Origin: Bugulina stolonifera
Taxonomy: Eukaryota; Bryozoa; Gymnolaemata; Cheilostomatida; Bugulidae
NCBI GenBank assembly: GCA_935421135.1
Contig: OW285192.1
Coordinates: forward strand, 8,701,501-8,765,500
Length of the DNA: 64,000 nt
Direction: 5' to 3'
Positions 18,201 through 27,389 of this stretch are shown here, in pieces; positions within the stretch are counted from its first letter, which is position 1, and every line of letters starts with the position of its first letter. The notes below the pieces were generated by a model that saw only the letters and a program-made list of their open reading frames with translations, searched no databases and was not told the DNA's origin. A program made the translations under genes and the position numbers.

Positions 18201-18571
18201 CCCTACTGGCTCCAGGCAACAGGACTCCGCCTTCCAGTCCACTAATAAAGAGATCAAAGTCTAAAGAATCCAGCTTAGCTAGTAGCCCAACAGGTGCCCG
18301 TAGACCTAATAGGCTATCTCTAGGTAACTTAGCTTCAAGTGCTGGCAAGTTGCCTTCTCGGCCAAGTAGATCTTCTGTGTCCTCATTGGCTGCAATGCCG
18401 TCAGAGTTCTTTGAATCGAAGTCCTTAAACAAAATGGCTACCAAAAAAAAGCAACTAAACCTACAAACCGATGGTAGACATATAAATGCCACGCGCTACT
18501 GGAGTTGGTACGTTCATCACGCCTCCTATAGCTGGCAGAATTTCAACAATGACAATATATATTGCTATTAA
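9272..18571 (+). CDS. Basic, disordered protein of unknown function, three exons
   Basis: I do not recognise this protein. Exons: 9272-9308 (start codon then MIKKEVLTNVFK), 10173-10334 and 17463-18571. Phases match at both junctions (G|GT and T|CA), giving 435 codons. The N-terminal 66 residues are charged and probably helical (VEFKEELVEALLEQPI). The remainder is rich in Ser, Arg, Pro and Thr with no predicted fold. It has two copies of YEPENSLRR followed by M or T, several RR(M/I)ST-like basophilic-kinase-type sites, and TPTTPGTPT and SP/TP clusters, which suggest a phosphorylated, possibly cytoskeletal or nuclear protein. The second intron (7.1 kb) is swollen by a gag-only retrotransposon and a solo LTR, so exon 3 starts only 29 bp after the solo LTR ends. 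The last 25 codons are atypical; an unseen splice near 18474 is possible. Existence is likely; function unknown. Confidence 0.68.
9370..9570. repeat. Fold-back pair of tRNA-derived SINE fragments
   Basis: The left half (9370-9490) is a minus-strand copy of the SINE family also seen at 57437-57598: it has the tail, the caaatccatgaaaatacc block, a decayed B box (gagtttgaacct) and the cgcctagcac block. It is followed directly by an inverted copy of the tail half (9488-9567), so about 75 bp at each side can pair. It lies in intron 1 of the disordered-protein gene. It probably arose by insertion of one copy into another or by template switching. Confidence 0.75.
10335..10789. other. Intron sequence before the gag-only retrotransposon
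   Basis: This is the first part of intron 2 of the disordered-protein gene, starting at donor GTAAGT (10335). It is AT-rich with tacatgtacatgtaa microsatellite sequence near 10640-10740. No exon or element was recognised. Confidence 0.5.
10790..11452 (-). repeat. 3' LTR of gag-only element (663 bp)
   Basis: Plus-strand ends are TG...CA. Read on the minus strand it contains a TATA box (TATATAAAGGG, 11116-11106) and about 45 bases further an AATAAA signal (11063-11058), which places a very short R region between them. The same arrangement is present in all four close copies in this window. Confidence 0.93.
11456..11461 (-). other. Polypurine tract of gag-only element
   Basis: On the minus strand the sequence reads gtgaGGGGGcta immediately before the 3' LTR. 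A short G-rich purine run at this position is where plus-strand DNA synthesis would be primed. Identification is by position and composition only. Confidence 0.6.
11466..15119 (-). CDS. Gag-like protein of non-autonomous LTR retrotransposon, 1217 aa
   Basis: The intact ORF spans almost the whole internal region and starts about 335 bases after the 5' LTR. Residues about 1-170 look like a retrotransposon Gag capsid domain (YNGQEDVELFIEDFTAMAER, then RLRAALHGPAQEC, then FSRLREQYGRS and a Trp-rich end). Residues about 190-400 are acidic/proline-rich and hold a run of 33-residue repeats beginning PTDTSEPVPVDEPIPTEAKP. Residues about 400-870 are Ser/Pro/Thr-rich. At about 870-925 there is a Cys/His cluster (CAKC, HIWQH, CRCG, HH) resembling C2H2 fingers rather than the usual CCHC knuckle. 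A second disordered stretch is followed by a C-terminal helical segment of about 70 residues rich in Leu and Gln. It is far longer than a usual Gag (about 300-600 aa). No DSG/DTG protease, YxDD or DDE motif is present. It would form particles that carry the element's RNA. Confidence 0.88.
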   Translation of the reverse strand: MDRIRNLLQQVMYQAEQDLKTLSYNGQEDVELFIEDFTAMAERCNWNDRARLIRLRAALHGPAQECGRPRSVEEIFSRLREQYGRSAREARWKLSTLEQPAHTSLRDYAALIRRLMATAFEGAPPASLEEWAVEKFCLTVHDRGLRWYYTWLQPDDMEEALETGTAFQSNKDGKASPPKPQEELPADLLRKALHTLLQKCQEADDGPTVTPEPVPVDDPIPTVADTDNNSGEGGLNHNGCPQRPTDTSEPVPVDEPIPTEAKPKKSGPHHTGRPQRPTDTSEPVPVDEPIPTEAKPKKSGPHHTGRPRRPTDTSEPVPVDEPIPTEAKPKKSGPHHTGRPQRPTDTSEPVPVDEPIPTEAKPKKSGPNHNGRPRRPTDTSEPVLVEEPIPTKPKDKSSHSKQKTPRVTSPSHSRPTVSPTPVTVDEPIPTRPTSGKKRLHSKPDTSEVTTDHSPRLKGRLICPAPSDQTSQGNPDLSSTQKDQQDLATSRPDTNQQLIPAKIQYAPTDDLSCVELPDTTVQVRGLRIDTEQTVLDQTGELPLNLSKNVQVSTARPDPEDAKCRVAEPQDIIPTTEIQSILPAVQVHEAKRSCTESNIAEQFQPKIQIAELSKFPKVDKKQSKATIAVFPRLFDESNKENVPEALPTIEPIAHPSASINTTAHRRVVLSRPALHQSACIPTCDNLCTLRVTSEANDSTRILSHSRVDETATPSSMDHSNQPVFTAEGKQISVLPVGNKSELEEQPTPVELSGMNSLSLPTRHRPVGTEENSPAHFHRREHELEGGGYTSNELCIVDASPVRKTLTPDGTPPPTPPPVTSTLKQATIKLHKLTDKLPIESSQHSGATKPWISTFTQQARDDLARRSQPNLKCAKCGFSGTLKRLNIHIWQHFARFYCRCGRSSVSRDALGHHFSRRSSICGKRLFLTDGPSYAALMEWWGVKDPPPFLPCRPTMDGQSGTNKPVYLPSTSSARKRPPKRRHSPSPSPERTPDSAPSDATSSSSSSPTTPAGPSPWRPSVSTSAVSVTSPGRRGRLPSWKTRPAPRKSMPAAQPGTLYEGSPPKVSCAASCTASPVLLIEPLQSRPTLEVSPHCSPHTPARDLLRAAPDSPAVQFPPPASPVLTQPNATRPASPDPSLMQQLAELKPRIHYLASRQQVGDTLRQHLEPLYAREIALRGLANQHLNHPQQLQLIQADLDIVSRESTLYRTLLNLTLETPMT
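13935..14485 (-). repeat. In-frame 99-bp (33-aa) coding repeats in the gag-like ORF
   Basis: About five near-identical 99-bp units and flanking degenerate ones code for PTDTSEPVPVDEPIPTEAKP followed by KKSGPHHTGRP and two variable residues. The period is an exact multiple of three, so copy number can change without breaking the frame. The repeats also keep an antisense ORF open, which I regard as a by-product. Confidence 0.93.
15434..15453 (-). other. Primer-binding site, tRNA-Leu
   Basis: The 20 plus-strand bases gaatcccaccgctgccacca reproduce the 3' end of an animal tRNA-Leu (AAG/UAG type: T-arm, acceptor strand GCTGCCA, CCA). The minus-strand RNA would therefore pair with that tRNA. It is separated from the 5' LTR by one base. 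The tRNA assignment rests on remembered tRNA-Leu sequence. Confidence 0.85.
15455..16110 (-). repeat. 5' LTR of gag-only element (656 bp)
   Basis: This is the promoter-bearing LTR (minus strand). It lacks 7 bp present in its partner in the gcccgacggccgaccc region. It is otherwise nearly identical, including TATA box and polyadenylation signal. Adjacent host sequence begins with the duplicated ATAG at 16111. Confidence 0.93.
16111..16769. other. Intron sequence between two LTR insertions
   Basis: AT-rich intron of the disordered-protein gene, starting with the ATAG target duplication and ending with the ATAT duplication of the solo LTR. No exon, RNA gene or further repeat was recognised. Confidence 0.5.
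16770..17433 (-). mobile_element. Solo LTR of the gag-only family (664 bp)
   Basis: Full-length LTR with TG...CA ends, same orientation as the complete element 660 bp away, flanked by a perfect 4-bp duplication ATAT (16766-16769 and 17434-17437). It differs from the complete element's LTRs at scattered positions (for example agtgtcggg for gacgtcggg). It is the product of LTR-LTR recombination. It lies 29 bp before the third coding exon of the host gene. Confidence 0.93.
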
Positions 18572-18998
18572 CACTAGTCTTGGTCATTAATTTTTGCATC
18601 GTAGGGCAACATAGTAATATGCTGTAACCTGTACCTTATAGTTTAAGACAATCTTGGAGAAAAACATGCTCCAAGTGCTTATAAATGATGTTTTCCTTCA
18701 CTGGAAGTATATTTATGATATTATTTCAATTTGTGATGCAAATATATAATGGTAAACTGATTTTTATTGCTGTAACAACTACAACAGTTTAGCCCTTCTA
18801 AATATTATATAATAACATTAATTTAGAAATTCTTAATGGCAAAGCATCAGGATACACAGTAAAGATAGTCGAAAGGTTGACAAGTTAATCACTTCTAAAT
18901 CTAAATTACATAAAAATATAGTAGTTCTCAGTTAATGTTTTAGTTCAATAGTGAAGTGTTGGTTTTTTAACTTCATTGCCTTAGCTGACCTTAGTATC
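18572..18998. other. Convergent 3' UTR region
   Basis: This 427-bp stretch lies between two stop codons on opposite strands. A minus-strand AATAAA (plus-strand TTTATT at 18763-18768) is a candidate polyadenylation signal for the mucin-like gene. No canonical plus-strand AATAAA was noticed. The two transcripts probably overlap at their 3' ends. Confidence 0.45.
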
Positions 18999-21900
18999 TC
19001 ATGTGTGCGGTAAAGGGACACCAGGTAATGCTGTATTAGATTTAGACGCATCTAAATCTTTAACTGCCCTCTCTGCTTCATCACCAGCATCAAGGGAGAG
19101 TCTTTTTACCATATTCTCTTCAGTTTTCTCAAGGGCTGTTTTAGGGCCGGCATCACCAGGCTCCTCCTTACTCTTCACCAACTGGTTAAACTTTTCCACA
19201 GTCTATTCAAATATTATAAGTCTACTAAAAGACGCTGTAAGGTAAAGTATGAGAATACCGAAATGATGTTGATACTAGGTACTGATAATAGATGTTGTAG
19301 GCTATATAGTGGTGATTTCAGACAATCTCCTAACTGCATGGTTTATATATTTGTATATACATGTACATATACGTGTAGATTTGAATGCACCAGTCTTAGT
19401 AACTTTATAGCCAGTTGTACATACACAATTGTAATTATATTTTCATGCAGGGCTGTGTCATGTGTTTTCGTAATTAAGCATCATTGTAATGCCTACATCG
19501 CAATCCTTTGCCTGACTTATAGGGCCGACCTTTTTGTATCTGCCCCTCCCTCGGGTGCCTCTTATTATTAAGTCTTAGTCGTAACCCTGATGTCGTATGG
19601 GACCTAAGCGTTTTTCTAATTTAATTAATTCTTCGGCAATTCATGTAAACTGATGGCCTACATCAAGTGTCAATATTATAGTAATGGTATAAAACATGGT
19701 GACACATGTGAATATAATATGCATTCTTCACCAATAAGATAGAATATTATTGCCAAAACCACAACCCGGGAAGCATGGCATAATATGGGCACTCACCAGC
19801 TATTGATCATAATAAGAAGTTGCCCTCTTCCAATTGAGTGAGCACTCAGGTTGGCTTCATTCTCTCATTTCCATTCACAGACCACACCCACAGGTATAAA
19901 CCACACCTACAGGTACAGACCACACCCACAGGTATAGACCACACCCACAGGTATAGACCACACCCACAGGTATAGACCACACCCACAGGTATAGACCACA
20001 CCCATAGGTATAGACCACACCCACAGGTATAGACCACACCCATAGGTATAATAGACCACACTGCTAAAGAGGTATTCATAGGCTGCTACATTCGGGTTTA
20101 TCTTACCTCTTTTATTTGATTTTCAACTAGTGATAGTCTCTGGGTTGCCAATGACAGTCTATGATCTGCCATGGCCAGTGTGTTTCCTTGTAATGCTTTT
20201 AGGTTTTTAAGTTGTTCCTTCGTCATTGCATCTGCTCGGTGGCTATCAAGTCGGGCTAACTCTATCCCGTTCCCATCCACTGCACTCAAACTGGAAGTAA
20301 GACTAATTATAGCATGCTAGTATCTCACCTTCTCAAACCATAATTCTCATAAATTTATGTTGCATGTATTAAAACTCAGGTAAAAGATATTATAAAATAT
20401 CGCATCTACAGTAATTTGAGGAAATAGTTAGGAGTTGTCATTCCTAGCTTCGATGCTGTATAAGATAGTTTTATAACACTAATGAATATTACAATGTATA
20501 ACAAAGTGCACACATAGTGAATATCATTGCTATGCCAAAGAGAGTAAAAGGAAAGAGGGATCACTCAATGATAATACCCTGTCTCACGAAACACGCCCAA
20601 TTTGGAGGTACCGAAGTTCCGCGATCAGCTTTCCCGCCATTTGCTTACAGATATTTTAGGTAGCCGATCGCCTGTAATTGAATCTTAACGATTGTTATAT
20701 TTAAGACCACGTATTAAAATCTCGTTAGTGTGAATAGAGAGTTTATACGAGCCCGTTGTAAAGAAGCGCTTCTTATTGGTCTGCGGAACGCCAATCATAA
20801 TTACAGATTTGCCTACAAGGTATGGCAACTCCTTGCTTAAACCGTACCGCGTTCGGAGGCGGGAGGGAGACAGTTTTTGGCCGGATGAAACCTCTTTCCT
20901 TTTACGCTCTTTGGCTATGCCTGAACTGAATTAAAGACTCGACTAAACGAGAGGCCGCTAGCTTCGGCGGAGCAACTTCGTTGTTGGTTGGGATGGCTCT
21001 ATAGGCATGTGTGGTGCCAGTCCACTAGTGACCTTGATTAAAATTCAGCCAATCACCAAAGCTTATTTTAAATAATTTATATAATTGAAGTTGTTGTATC
21101 TAATATTGTAATGGTTTCTGTGATTTGGTGCGGTCGTCCTTGGACGACTATCGACCCAGAAATGAAGTGCCTATGAGTGGTAATAGGACTTCGCATTACA
21201 TGAAAGATCGAGCGGTCTCAGTAGCCCAAATACTACCAAAGACGACCCATCTGATCTCAAGTCCGACCTTCAGACTATACAATGAAAGAGAGTAGTTCAA
21301 CCTAGTAGGCGGTTCGCTAAGCGAATGACCTAGTAAAAGGAAGAGAAAGTCTCTGTATCAAGTATAGATGTGTCTTTAATGAAAGCCAAGTGTAGACTGA
21401 GACAATGAACAGTAAAACAGTGCCCTTTATATAGTATAAGGACTTCCGGCCGACGTGACGTCGGGAAAAGACGACGTGTGGTCGTCCGGAAGTTGCGCAA
21501 CAAGATGGCCGCCGGAAGCCCGACGGCCGACCCAAAATAGGTCGGGTTCTACAAAAGTTGCTTATAATGGTCCAATTCATGTACAAAATGAATATCAATG
21601 GATTCTGAGAGGTCGGGCCTCTGTACATGGGTATAAAAGGCATTAAAAAGACTTAGTAACATTCATGCAGTTATATACAGTTATATAGTGGAACAATACA
21701 TGAATAAGTAGTGAGTATGAGCACATGGAGACACGTATGTAGACAGTAATTAATGGTTTGGACATGTAATACAGTTAAAGGCAAGTATACGAACACTAAT
21801 TATGAGAATGTGAGTGTCAGATGAGTAGCGCTATAACAACTACTGAGCACTTAAGGTGCGATGGAGCTTCGTCCGGGAGTTGGAGTCGTATACAAATGTC

Positions 21901-23703
21901 CTGTACCATCACAATATTAGTCAATACCAACAGAGCTCCGTGATTCCGTGGCCTGAGAAGACCAACAAGTTGGCCTTTGCATAGCCTGACAAACGGCGCG
22001 CTGATTTGCTCTTGAACAAGGCTCCGAAGGCCGAAAAAGAACAATCGGCCTCTCGTGTAGCCGAGCCTTTACATTGAGATTGGGAGTTGTCAAACTAGCT
22101 TGTTTATTGATTGAATTCAAAAATGAAGCTGGTTAGACTGGTCTCCCCTCCCTACCCTAGTATCAAGAATAAGTATGGTAGCCGCTGGCTACACTATCCA
22201 CTTACCTCTTTGGGTTTTTTACCATGCACCAAATGCATATGACCAGAGTGATTATAAACAGCAGTATCATTAAACCCAATGCAAGATATACAACAATTCC
22301 AAGGGTCTTGCTTGCCCTACAAAAATAATTAGCATGTGTATTATATAAGCTTACAGCCATGTTGTCCACATCATACTTAATTATTGCCTTACTATTTTTG
22401 TTTAGATTCCACATGCAACATATGAATTTAAATATGAATATAGGCTACATTATTGTAGAGGTGATTGCATATCCATGATATCTAAAGACAACCGGTACTT
22501 TAAAACAGAGAGTTATCTTCTCTATACTTGAGAATTACCATAAATGCCATTTGAAATTTGCAAATTCAATAACCAATATGCTGATTCAATTTTAAATATT
22601 CAAGTAATCTCTACTGCATCAACTTCCTTTAGGAGGCAGATAATAGAAACAAACAGAAAGAAACAGCAACTAAATACTCAGCTTAACCAACACATACTTA
22701 CTGTTTTATCTTTGGTGGTTCCTCTGTTGATTGAAGGCGCTGAACATTCTTTGCAGTCGGAGTGACAGGCGGACTAGTAGTAGCTTTGGCTGTTCTGGTA
22801 ACAGGTGCTGTTGAAGAAACTGTTGACACCAGTTTGCTAGCAGTTGCAGACTCTGTTCTAGTTGTCGGCAATGTAGTTGTGACCGCATCTGATGATTTAC
22901 CAGCAGTTGGTGTACGGGCTGTCTCATTGATAGGTGGCACTGTTACTTTAGACATTCCCACTGTAGACACTGATGCTGTAGACACTGGCACTGTAGACTT
23001 TGATGATGTAGACGCTGGTGCTGTCGACGCCGATGCTGTAGACGCTGGTACTGTAGATTTTAATGTTGTAGATGTTATTACCATAGATGTTAAAACTGGA
23101 GACGCAGGTTCTGTAGACGCTGGGACTGTTGACTTTGATGCTGTAGATGTTATTACCATAGACGCTGATACTGTAGATGCTGATACTGTAGACGCAGATG
23201 TTAATGCTGTAGATGTTGAAACCGGAGACCTTGATACTGCAGACGCTGATGTTTCAGATGATATTGGTGCAACAGTACTGCTAGTATTGCTACTTAAGGG
23301 TGCATTCGTGGTGGTTAGCATATCTGTTGTTGAGTGTTTTGTCGTTGTATCGCCAAGGGCGTTAACATTATACAACTGAGCGTGATAAAACCACAGCTTC
23401 ACAAATATTTCACACACAAGAAGCGCTGTCCCTGGAAACAAAATGTCTGCATTTATTTTACCATCCTATTTTGCACCAATCAAGCATGAATGCCAATAAA
23501 TATCAATTATATTTGAATGTGATTTGTTATGAAATAGAAATCTGAATAAAATTCAAATGATGAGCAGGCAGCAGCTGTCTTTAGTGACAACCAGTCTCTG
23601 TGTGTTGTTTTCGAAGAGTTTTTTCAATTTAATAGAAAATTTGTGGTAGGTAATGTTTGCTGCAATATTATAACAAAAATAAAAAGTCACACATACCCCT
23701 CAT
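18999..23703 (-). CDS. Mucin-like single-pass type I membrane protein, five exons
   Basis: Exons on the minus strand: 23703-23697 (ATGAGGG), 23431-22702, 22316-22206, 20290-20107, 19202-18999. Every junction is GT-AG and phases close (G|GG, CA|G, AG|T, 0), giving 411 residues. Residues 1-25 (MRGTALLVCEIFVKLWFYHA...) look like a signal peptide. About 30-240 is Ser/Thr/Ala/Val-rich with imperfect repeats of the type STVPASTASAST, as in densely O-glycosylated mucin domains. About 252-277 is one hydrophobic membrane segment (VVYLALGLMILLFIITLVIC) followed by basic residues. The roughly 135-residue cytoplasmic tail contains a Leu-heptad stretch (exon 4) likely to form a coiled coil and ends in a charged segment. 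I do not know a named homologue. The 7-nt first exon is the weakest part of the model. Introns hold a minisatellite, two inverted-repeat elements and a solo LTR. Confidence 0.75.
19203..20106. other. Intron 4 of mucin-like gene
   Basis: This intron carries the minisatellite at 19877-20056 and a tacatgtacatatacgtg microsatellite near 19355. Nothing else was recognised in it. Confidence 0.5.
19877..20056. repeat. Minisatellite, 19-bp unit, about 9-10 copies
   Basis: Tandem agaccacacccacaggtat units with few variants (cataggt, cctacaggt). They lie in the last intron of the mucin-like gene, about 50 bp from exon 4. The sequence gives repeated GCGVYLWVWSIPV in antisense frames, which is not a real protein. 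Confidence 0.92.
20534..20915. mobile_element. MITE-like element with 25-bp terminal inverted repeats
   Basis: The left end gccaaagagagtaaaaggaa and the right end (reverse complement gccaaagagcgtaaaaggaa) match over about 25 bp with one mismatch. They are flanked by a 3-bp duplication TAT (20531-20533 and 20916-20918). It is 382 bp, non-coding, and more GC-rich than its surroundings. The 3-bp duplication would suit a PIF/Harbinger-type source, but that is a weak inference. It lies in intron 3 of the mucin-like gene. Confidence 0.75.
20934..22069. mobile_element. Second inverted-repeat element, split by a solo LTR
   Basis: The left end aagactcgactaaacgagag and the right end (reverse complement aaggctcggctacacgagag) match over about 24 bp with four mismatches, each next to TA. 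Removing the internal solo LTR and one 4-bp duplication leaves about 325 bp, a MITE-like size. It begins only 19 bp after the previous MITE ends. Ends and class are tentative. Confidence 0.55.
21107..21913 (-). mobile_element. Solo LTR, longer subtype of the gag-only family (807 bp)
   Basis: The first 540 bp match the other LTRs of the family, including the TATA box and AATAAA. The 250 bp before the terminal accatcaca are different and longer. It is flanked by a perfect 4-bp duplication ATAT (21103-21106 and 21914-21917). It is inserted in the middle of an inverted-repeat element within intron 3 of the mucin-like gene. On the minus strand this divergent segment is the start of U3, so the variation is confined to the upstream promoter region. 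Confidence 0.92.
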
Positions 23704-26432
23704 TCTTGTTGGCTGTCCAAAGTCATCCCAAGCAAAGTTTTAGTAAAAACTAGATGAACAGTGATACAGAGAAATGCAAGATGTGCATATTACATTGTAT
23801 CTCAATAACACCATTGTTAGTTGAGCTATTCAACAATTATATTAAGGTAGCCTTTCCTTAACAATCACTTTTAAAACTCTGCTATAGTCACTTTACACAG
23901 TCAATTAGTACATGAATTGATAATTATTGTTTGGCAATGTTACAATAATTTTTCTGGCTGATGAATAGACCCACTTTTACACGTAGATTAGCTTGCTATT
24001 ATAAACCTGCAATAATTCCTTATTATTGTCGTAAAAAATTTTATTCAGTTTAGTTGAACATGCTATTTTCAGCGGGCTGGAATATCAGCGGAGATAGTGG
24101 GATAGTGGAACAGAAGAGACATGTGTCTCAATGATTATAACTTGTCCCCCTTCTCCACTAGTAAGCCCAATAAACAACAGTTAGGAGATGGCTAGTCAGG
24201 TATCTACATGTAGGAAAGGCTGTGGCTATGAAAGTGGAAGAATCACCAAAGGCTGTGTAGTCTTCCTCAGTTTTCCTCTCTTGTATGAATGGGGCAATAT
24301 ACATGTAATAGGAAACCATTTATGCTAATTTTAGTTATTTACAGTGTATTTCTCTTTCGGCAGCTATATTGTTTCACCTAAGTATAGTACTATGGATATT
24401 TTGGAGAACTACAGGAAAATAGGCTACCCACTATCTCTATTCACTCATGCGAGTTTATAGAAGATGTGAAGAAGTTGTCTTCTCATTGTAATATAGCCTC
24501 AAATAAATGAAAAGTTTTCTTGCTAATTGCACTTCCATGATGTTTGAAATAAAAAAGCAAGTGAATATATGTGGCTAAGTATCATGTTATCAAAAGTGTG
24601 AAAGGAATTTATAAACTCTTGGTTAATAGAAAAGTTTTTGAATAACTGCCTTTCCATATTATGTGCTTTATAACAAGGGTTACTTAGATGACGTAGATTG
24701 CCTTTGTTTGAGATCAAATTGTAGCAGATGACATCATCTGCTCTTGTACTGGCAGACCTTTTTGAATAGTTATAGGCAAGTACTATTATATAACATGCTA
24801 TTCAGCGTTTTGATTGGTTTTGGTCAATTTTGGAAACTCTCCCTCTTTAAAGCAAATTTGATTGGTCAACAGATACACACAGCTTCAACTCCTTACCGAA
24901 TCAAGGTCATGATTGGTAGTGAGATACTTTTTGGGATTGAGTTGTATATCTTCTCTTCCACTGGCTTTGACTGCCCAACCTAAGGATGCCTGGTAGATTC
25001 CACATACATGTACCGTATACTGTACAATCATGCAAATCTTTGATGTTTGGAACACAGGTTAGTGAAATGCTATGCTCTCTGTAATTGTATGGAGAAGGTG
25101 AGTATTATATGGTTATTAAATCAGTGTGGCCTTCTCTGCCTCAATGACCTTGCTCTATTTAAAGCAGTTGCCGAGATGTTTTGCCGCAGCAATTGACGCT
25201 CTCGACACTGTGATGGAAGTGGGCAGAAAAATTCTTGAGCAAGTTAGCCTGTGCCTGAAATACAGGAGAGACTCTAGTTGTAGAGCTATAAAGTACAAAC
25301 AGTTAAATGCTTTTTGATCGGGACAGTTTAGTTGGAGCATTAAAAATAAACTGCAAACAACCTCTCCTGATTCAGTTTTAGTAAATAATGAGCTTCACAA
25401 AATGTGGAAGTACAATATGCCAATCCTGTTTTTTCCTCATCAGGAGGGTCCCAATCTGACAACTTTGTTTTCAAATCGTGTGCTTTTTAATTGGTCAGTT
25501 CCAACCAAGTGAATAGTCTCACTAATAGAGACATTATCTGAAGGTCTGTGATTAATCATGCTGTTAAACAAAAGTATAGAAACTAGGTTTTCGCTGCCCT
25601 GGGAAGTGTAATGCAGTATATTGACACTCTACTGGTGGGTGGCAGTAGAGAGAAAAAGTTATATGTTTGCTATTCACACTGTCCTGCCTTTAAAAAGTTT
25701 TTCCAAACTATCAGACGTTCAATTGCTGTACTATTCCAGTTCTTGTGGCATGTATATTTAAATCCGACAAGTCAATAATATGCTGGGACAGATACAGCCA
25801 TTGTATATACACTGTATATGCCTGTATACTCATACATTGTTTGTATCTGTAATCTGTATTACCGCTGCCGCAGTTCTGTTTAGCAGTTCTGCTAGACAGA
25901 ACTACATCCAGTTACAATCTACTTCTACTTTACAAAGAGAGGACAACTTCACTAAAAGGGTGCAAATGATTTGAACCACTCCAGCTCCTAGTTTAAATGA
26001 CAAGTACATAATATAATTATGTACTTAATATAAGAAATTCCTACTTTGTGGATCAAGGCTGTGAATTAGAAATTAAATTCACCTACAATAACACAGTTGT
26101 ATTTTCATGATGAATATACCTACAGACTTGCCAACATGGTTTCGCAATTTATAGTGAAAATAGATCGTTGATGAAGATGATGCTGTATTTATACAATCAT
26201 ATGCATGTATAATATAATGACACTGTGCACTGTCCTTATAAGCAATGTATATAATTAACATACACTATACATACACACATGTACTGTATAATATATAAGA
26301 GCTAAAGATTTCTTCAAGTGGTTCAGAACTCCCAAAAACCACATGTATTTGTTTACATGTGCATGTATATGTATATGCAGTTACAATGCAAATGAGTAAC
26401 ATGTATAATGAGTAATAGTGTTGGTAGAGCAT
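23704..26432. other. Intergenic DNA upstream of the mucin-like gene
   Basis: AT-rich, with no supported exon. Short ORFs, for example 25126-25317, lack recognisable domains or splice context. The promoter of the mucin-like gene should lie in the first few hundred bases, but no clear core element was identified. Microsatellite sequence (tacatgtgcatgtatatg) occurs near 26345. Confidence 0.4.
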
Positions 26433-27238
26433 TGTAATGTGACAAACGCATGCTGACGATAGTACGGGTGTGGGAAAGACCTAAGAGTGGTCAGCTAGAC
26501 CTGCTTTCAGTTACATAGACTGAGCAGTGATTATCTGGTAGATCGTATTGCGTGAACGACCCATAGGTCTGAGTCATTGCTTATAGTATAGTCTCGTGAA
26601 CATGGTCTATGCTAGTTTAGTCAATTTGGGCTTCAAGGTCCAATGGGATTGGGAGCTATTCTAGAAAAGACAACTTCAGATGCTTCTTGTAGTAGATGTG
26701 TCTCTATTGAAATTCAAGCAATAACTGAATCATAACATAAAAAGCGATCGCCTTATATAGTTTTACTTTTTCGGCGAACACTTTCGGTAAGCTACGATAG
26801 CTACTCGGCCATAAGTGTTGTGCAATAATATAAAAATGTACGACGTCGAACCCCTTTAGGGTCGGTCATGTACAAAAAACATGTATAATCATGTAGATAC
26901 ATATAGGACAAGACTGCAAGTTTATAATAGGCTCTTGGCCCTATAAAACCAGGCATACAGGTAAGGTTTACAATGAGTAGTGAACAAGTTTCAACCAATA
27001 TAAGATGAGTGCACAATACAAGCCAATATATTATACAATATAATTATAAATATGCACAATGTATGACCGCATATACATATTATATACATGTACAAGAGTA
27101 ATTAGACAATACATGGCAAGAATATACTAAGTATGAGATAAGGAAGACAACTGCCAAGGCACTAGTTCGTGTTAAGTGTTTGATAGGTGTAGGTAGAGGC
27201 TTATAATGTCAGTACAAAGGAATGTCCGCCTCACTACA
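26433..27238 (-). mobile_element. Old, diverged solo LTR related to the gag-only family
   Basis: It shares the family's start (tgtaatgtg), the agatgtgtctctattgaaat block carrying the minus-strand AATAGA/AATAAA position, and the cgccttatatag block (TATA box). It ends in ctaca. Its proposed length (806 bp) equals that of the longer solo LTR. Flanking tetramers are gcat and gtat, an imperfect duplication, as expected for an old copy. Exact ends are uncertain. Confidence 0.55.
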
Positions 27239-27293
27239 GTATCTCCGCATTAAAATCCACCAAGTGATTTGCACTTTTCTTTCAATGAGTACT

Positions 27294-27303
27294 GAAGAAC
27301 TAT
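27294..27303. other. Left target-site duplication of foldback element
   Basis: GAAGAACTAT sits immediately outside the left end (GCAAAAGTC...). It is repeated exactly outside the right end at 48977-48986. Homology between the arms stops at this base. Confidence 0.88.
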
Positions 27304-27389
27304 GCAAAAGTCAATAATGCACCCAATTTCTAAAGGCATTATTTCATGTAGTATGAGGTAGTAAATATTCATAAGAATATACAGTTATA

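Noticed and set aside
22762..23379. 205-codon plus-strand ORF opposite the mucin-like exon
   Set aside because: It is the complement of the Ser/Thr repeat exon; the Val/Asp repeats are a shadow of that coding repeat.
25126..25317. 63-codon ORF in intergenic DNA
   Set aside because: No domain, no splice partners, and a similar-length ORF exists on the opposite strand.
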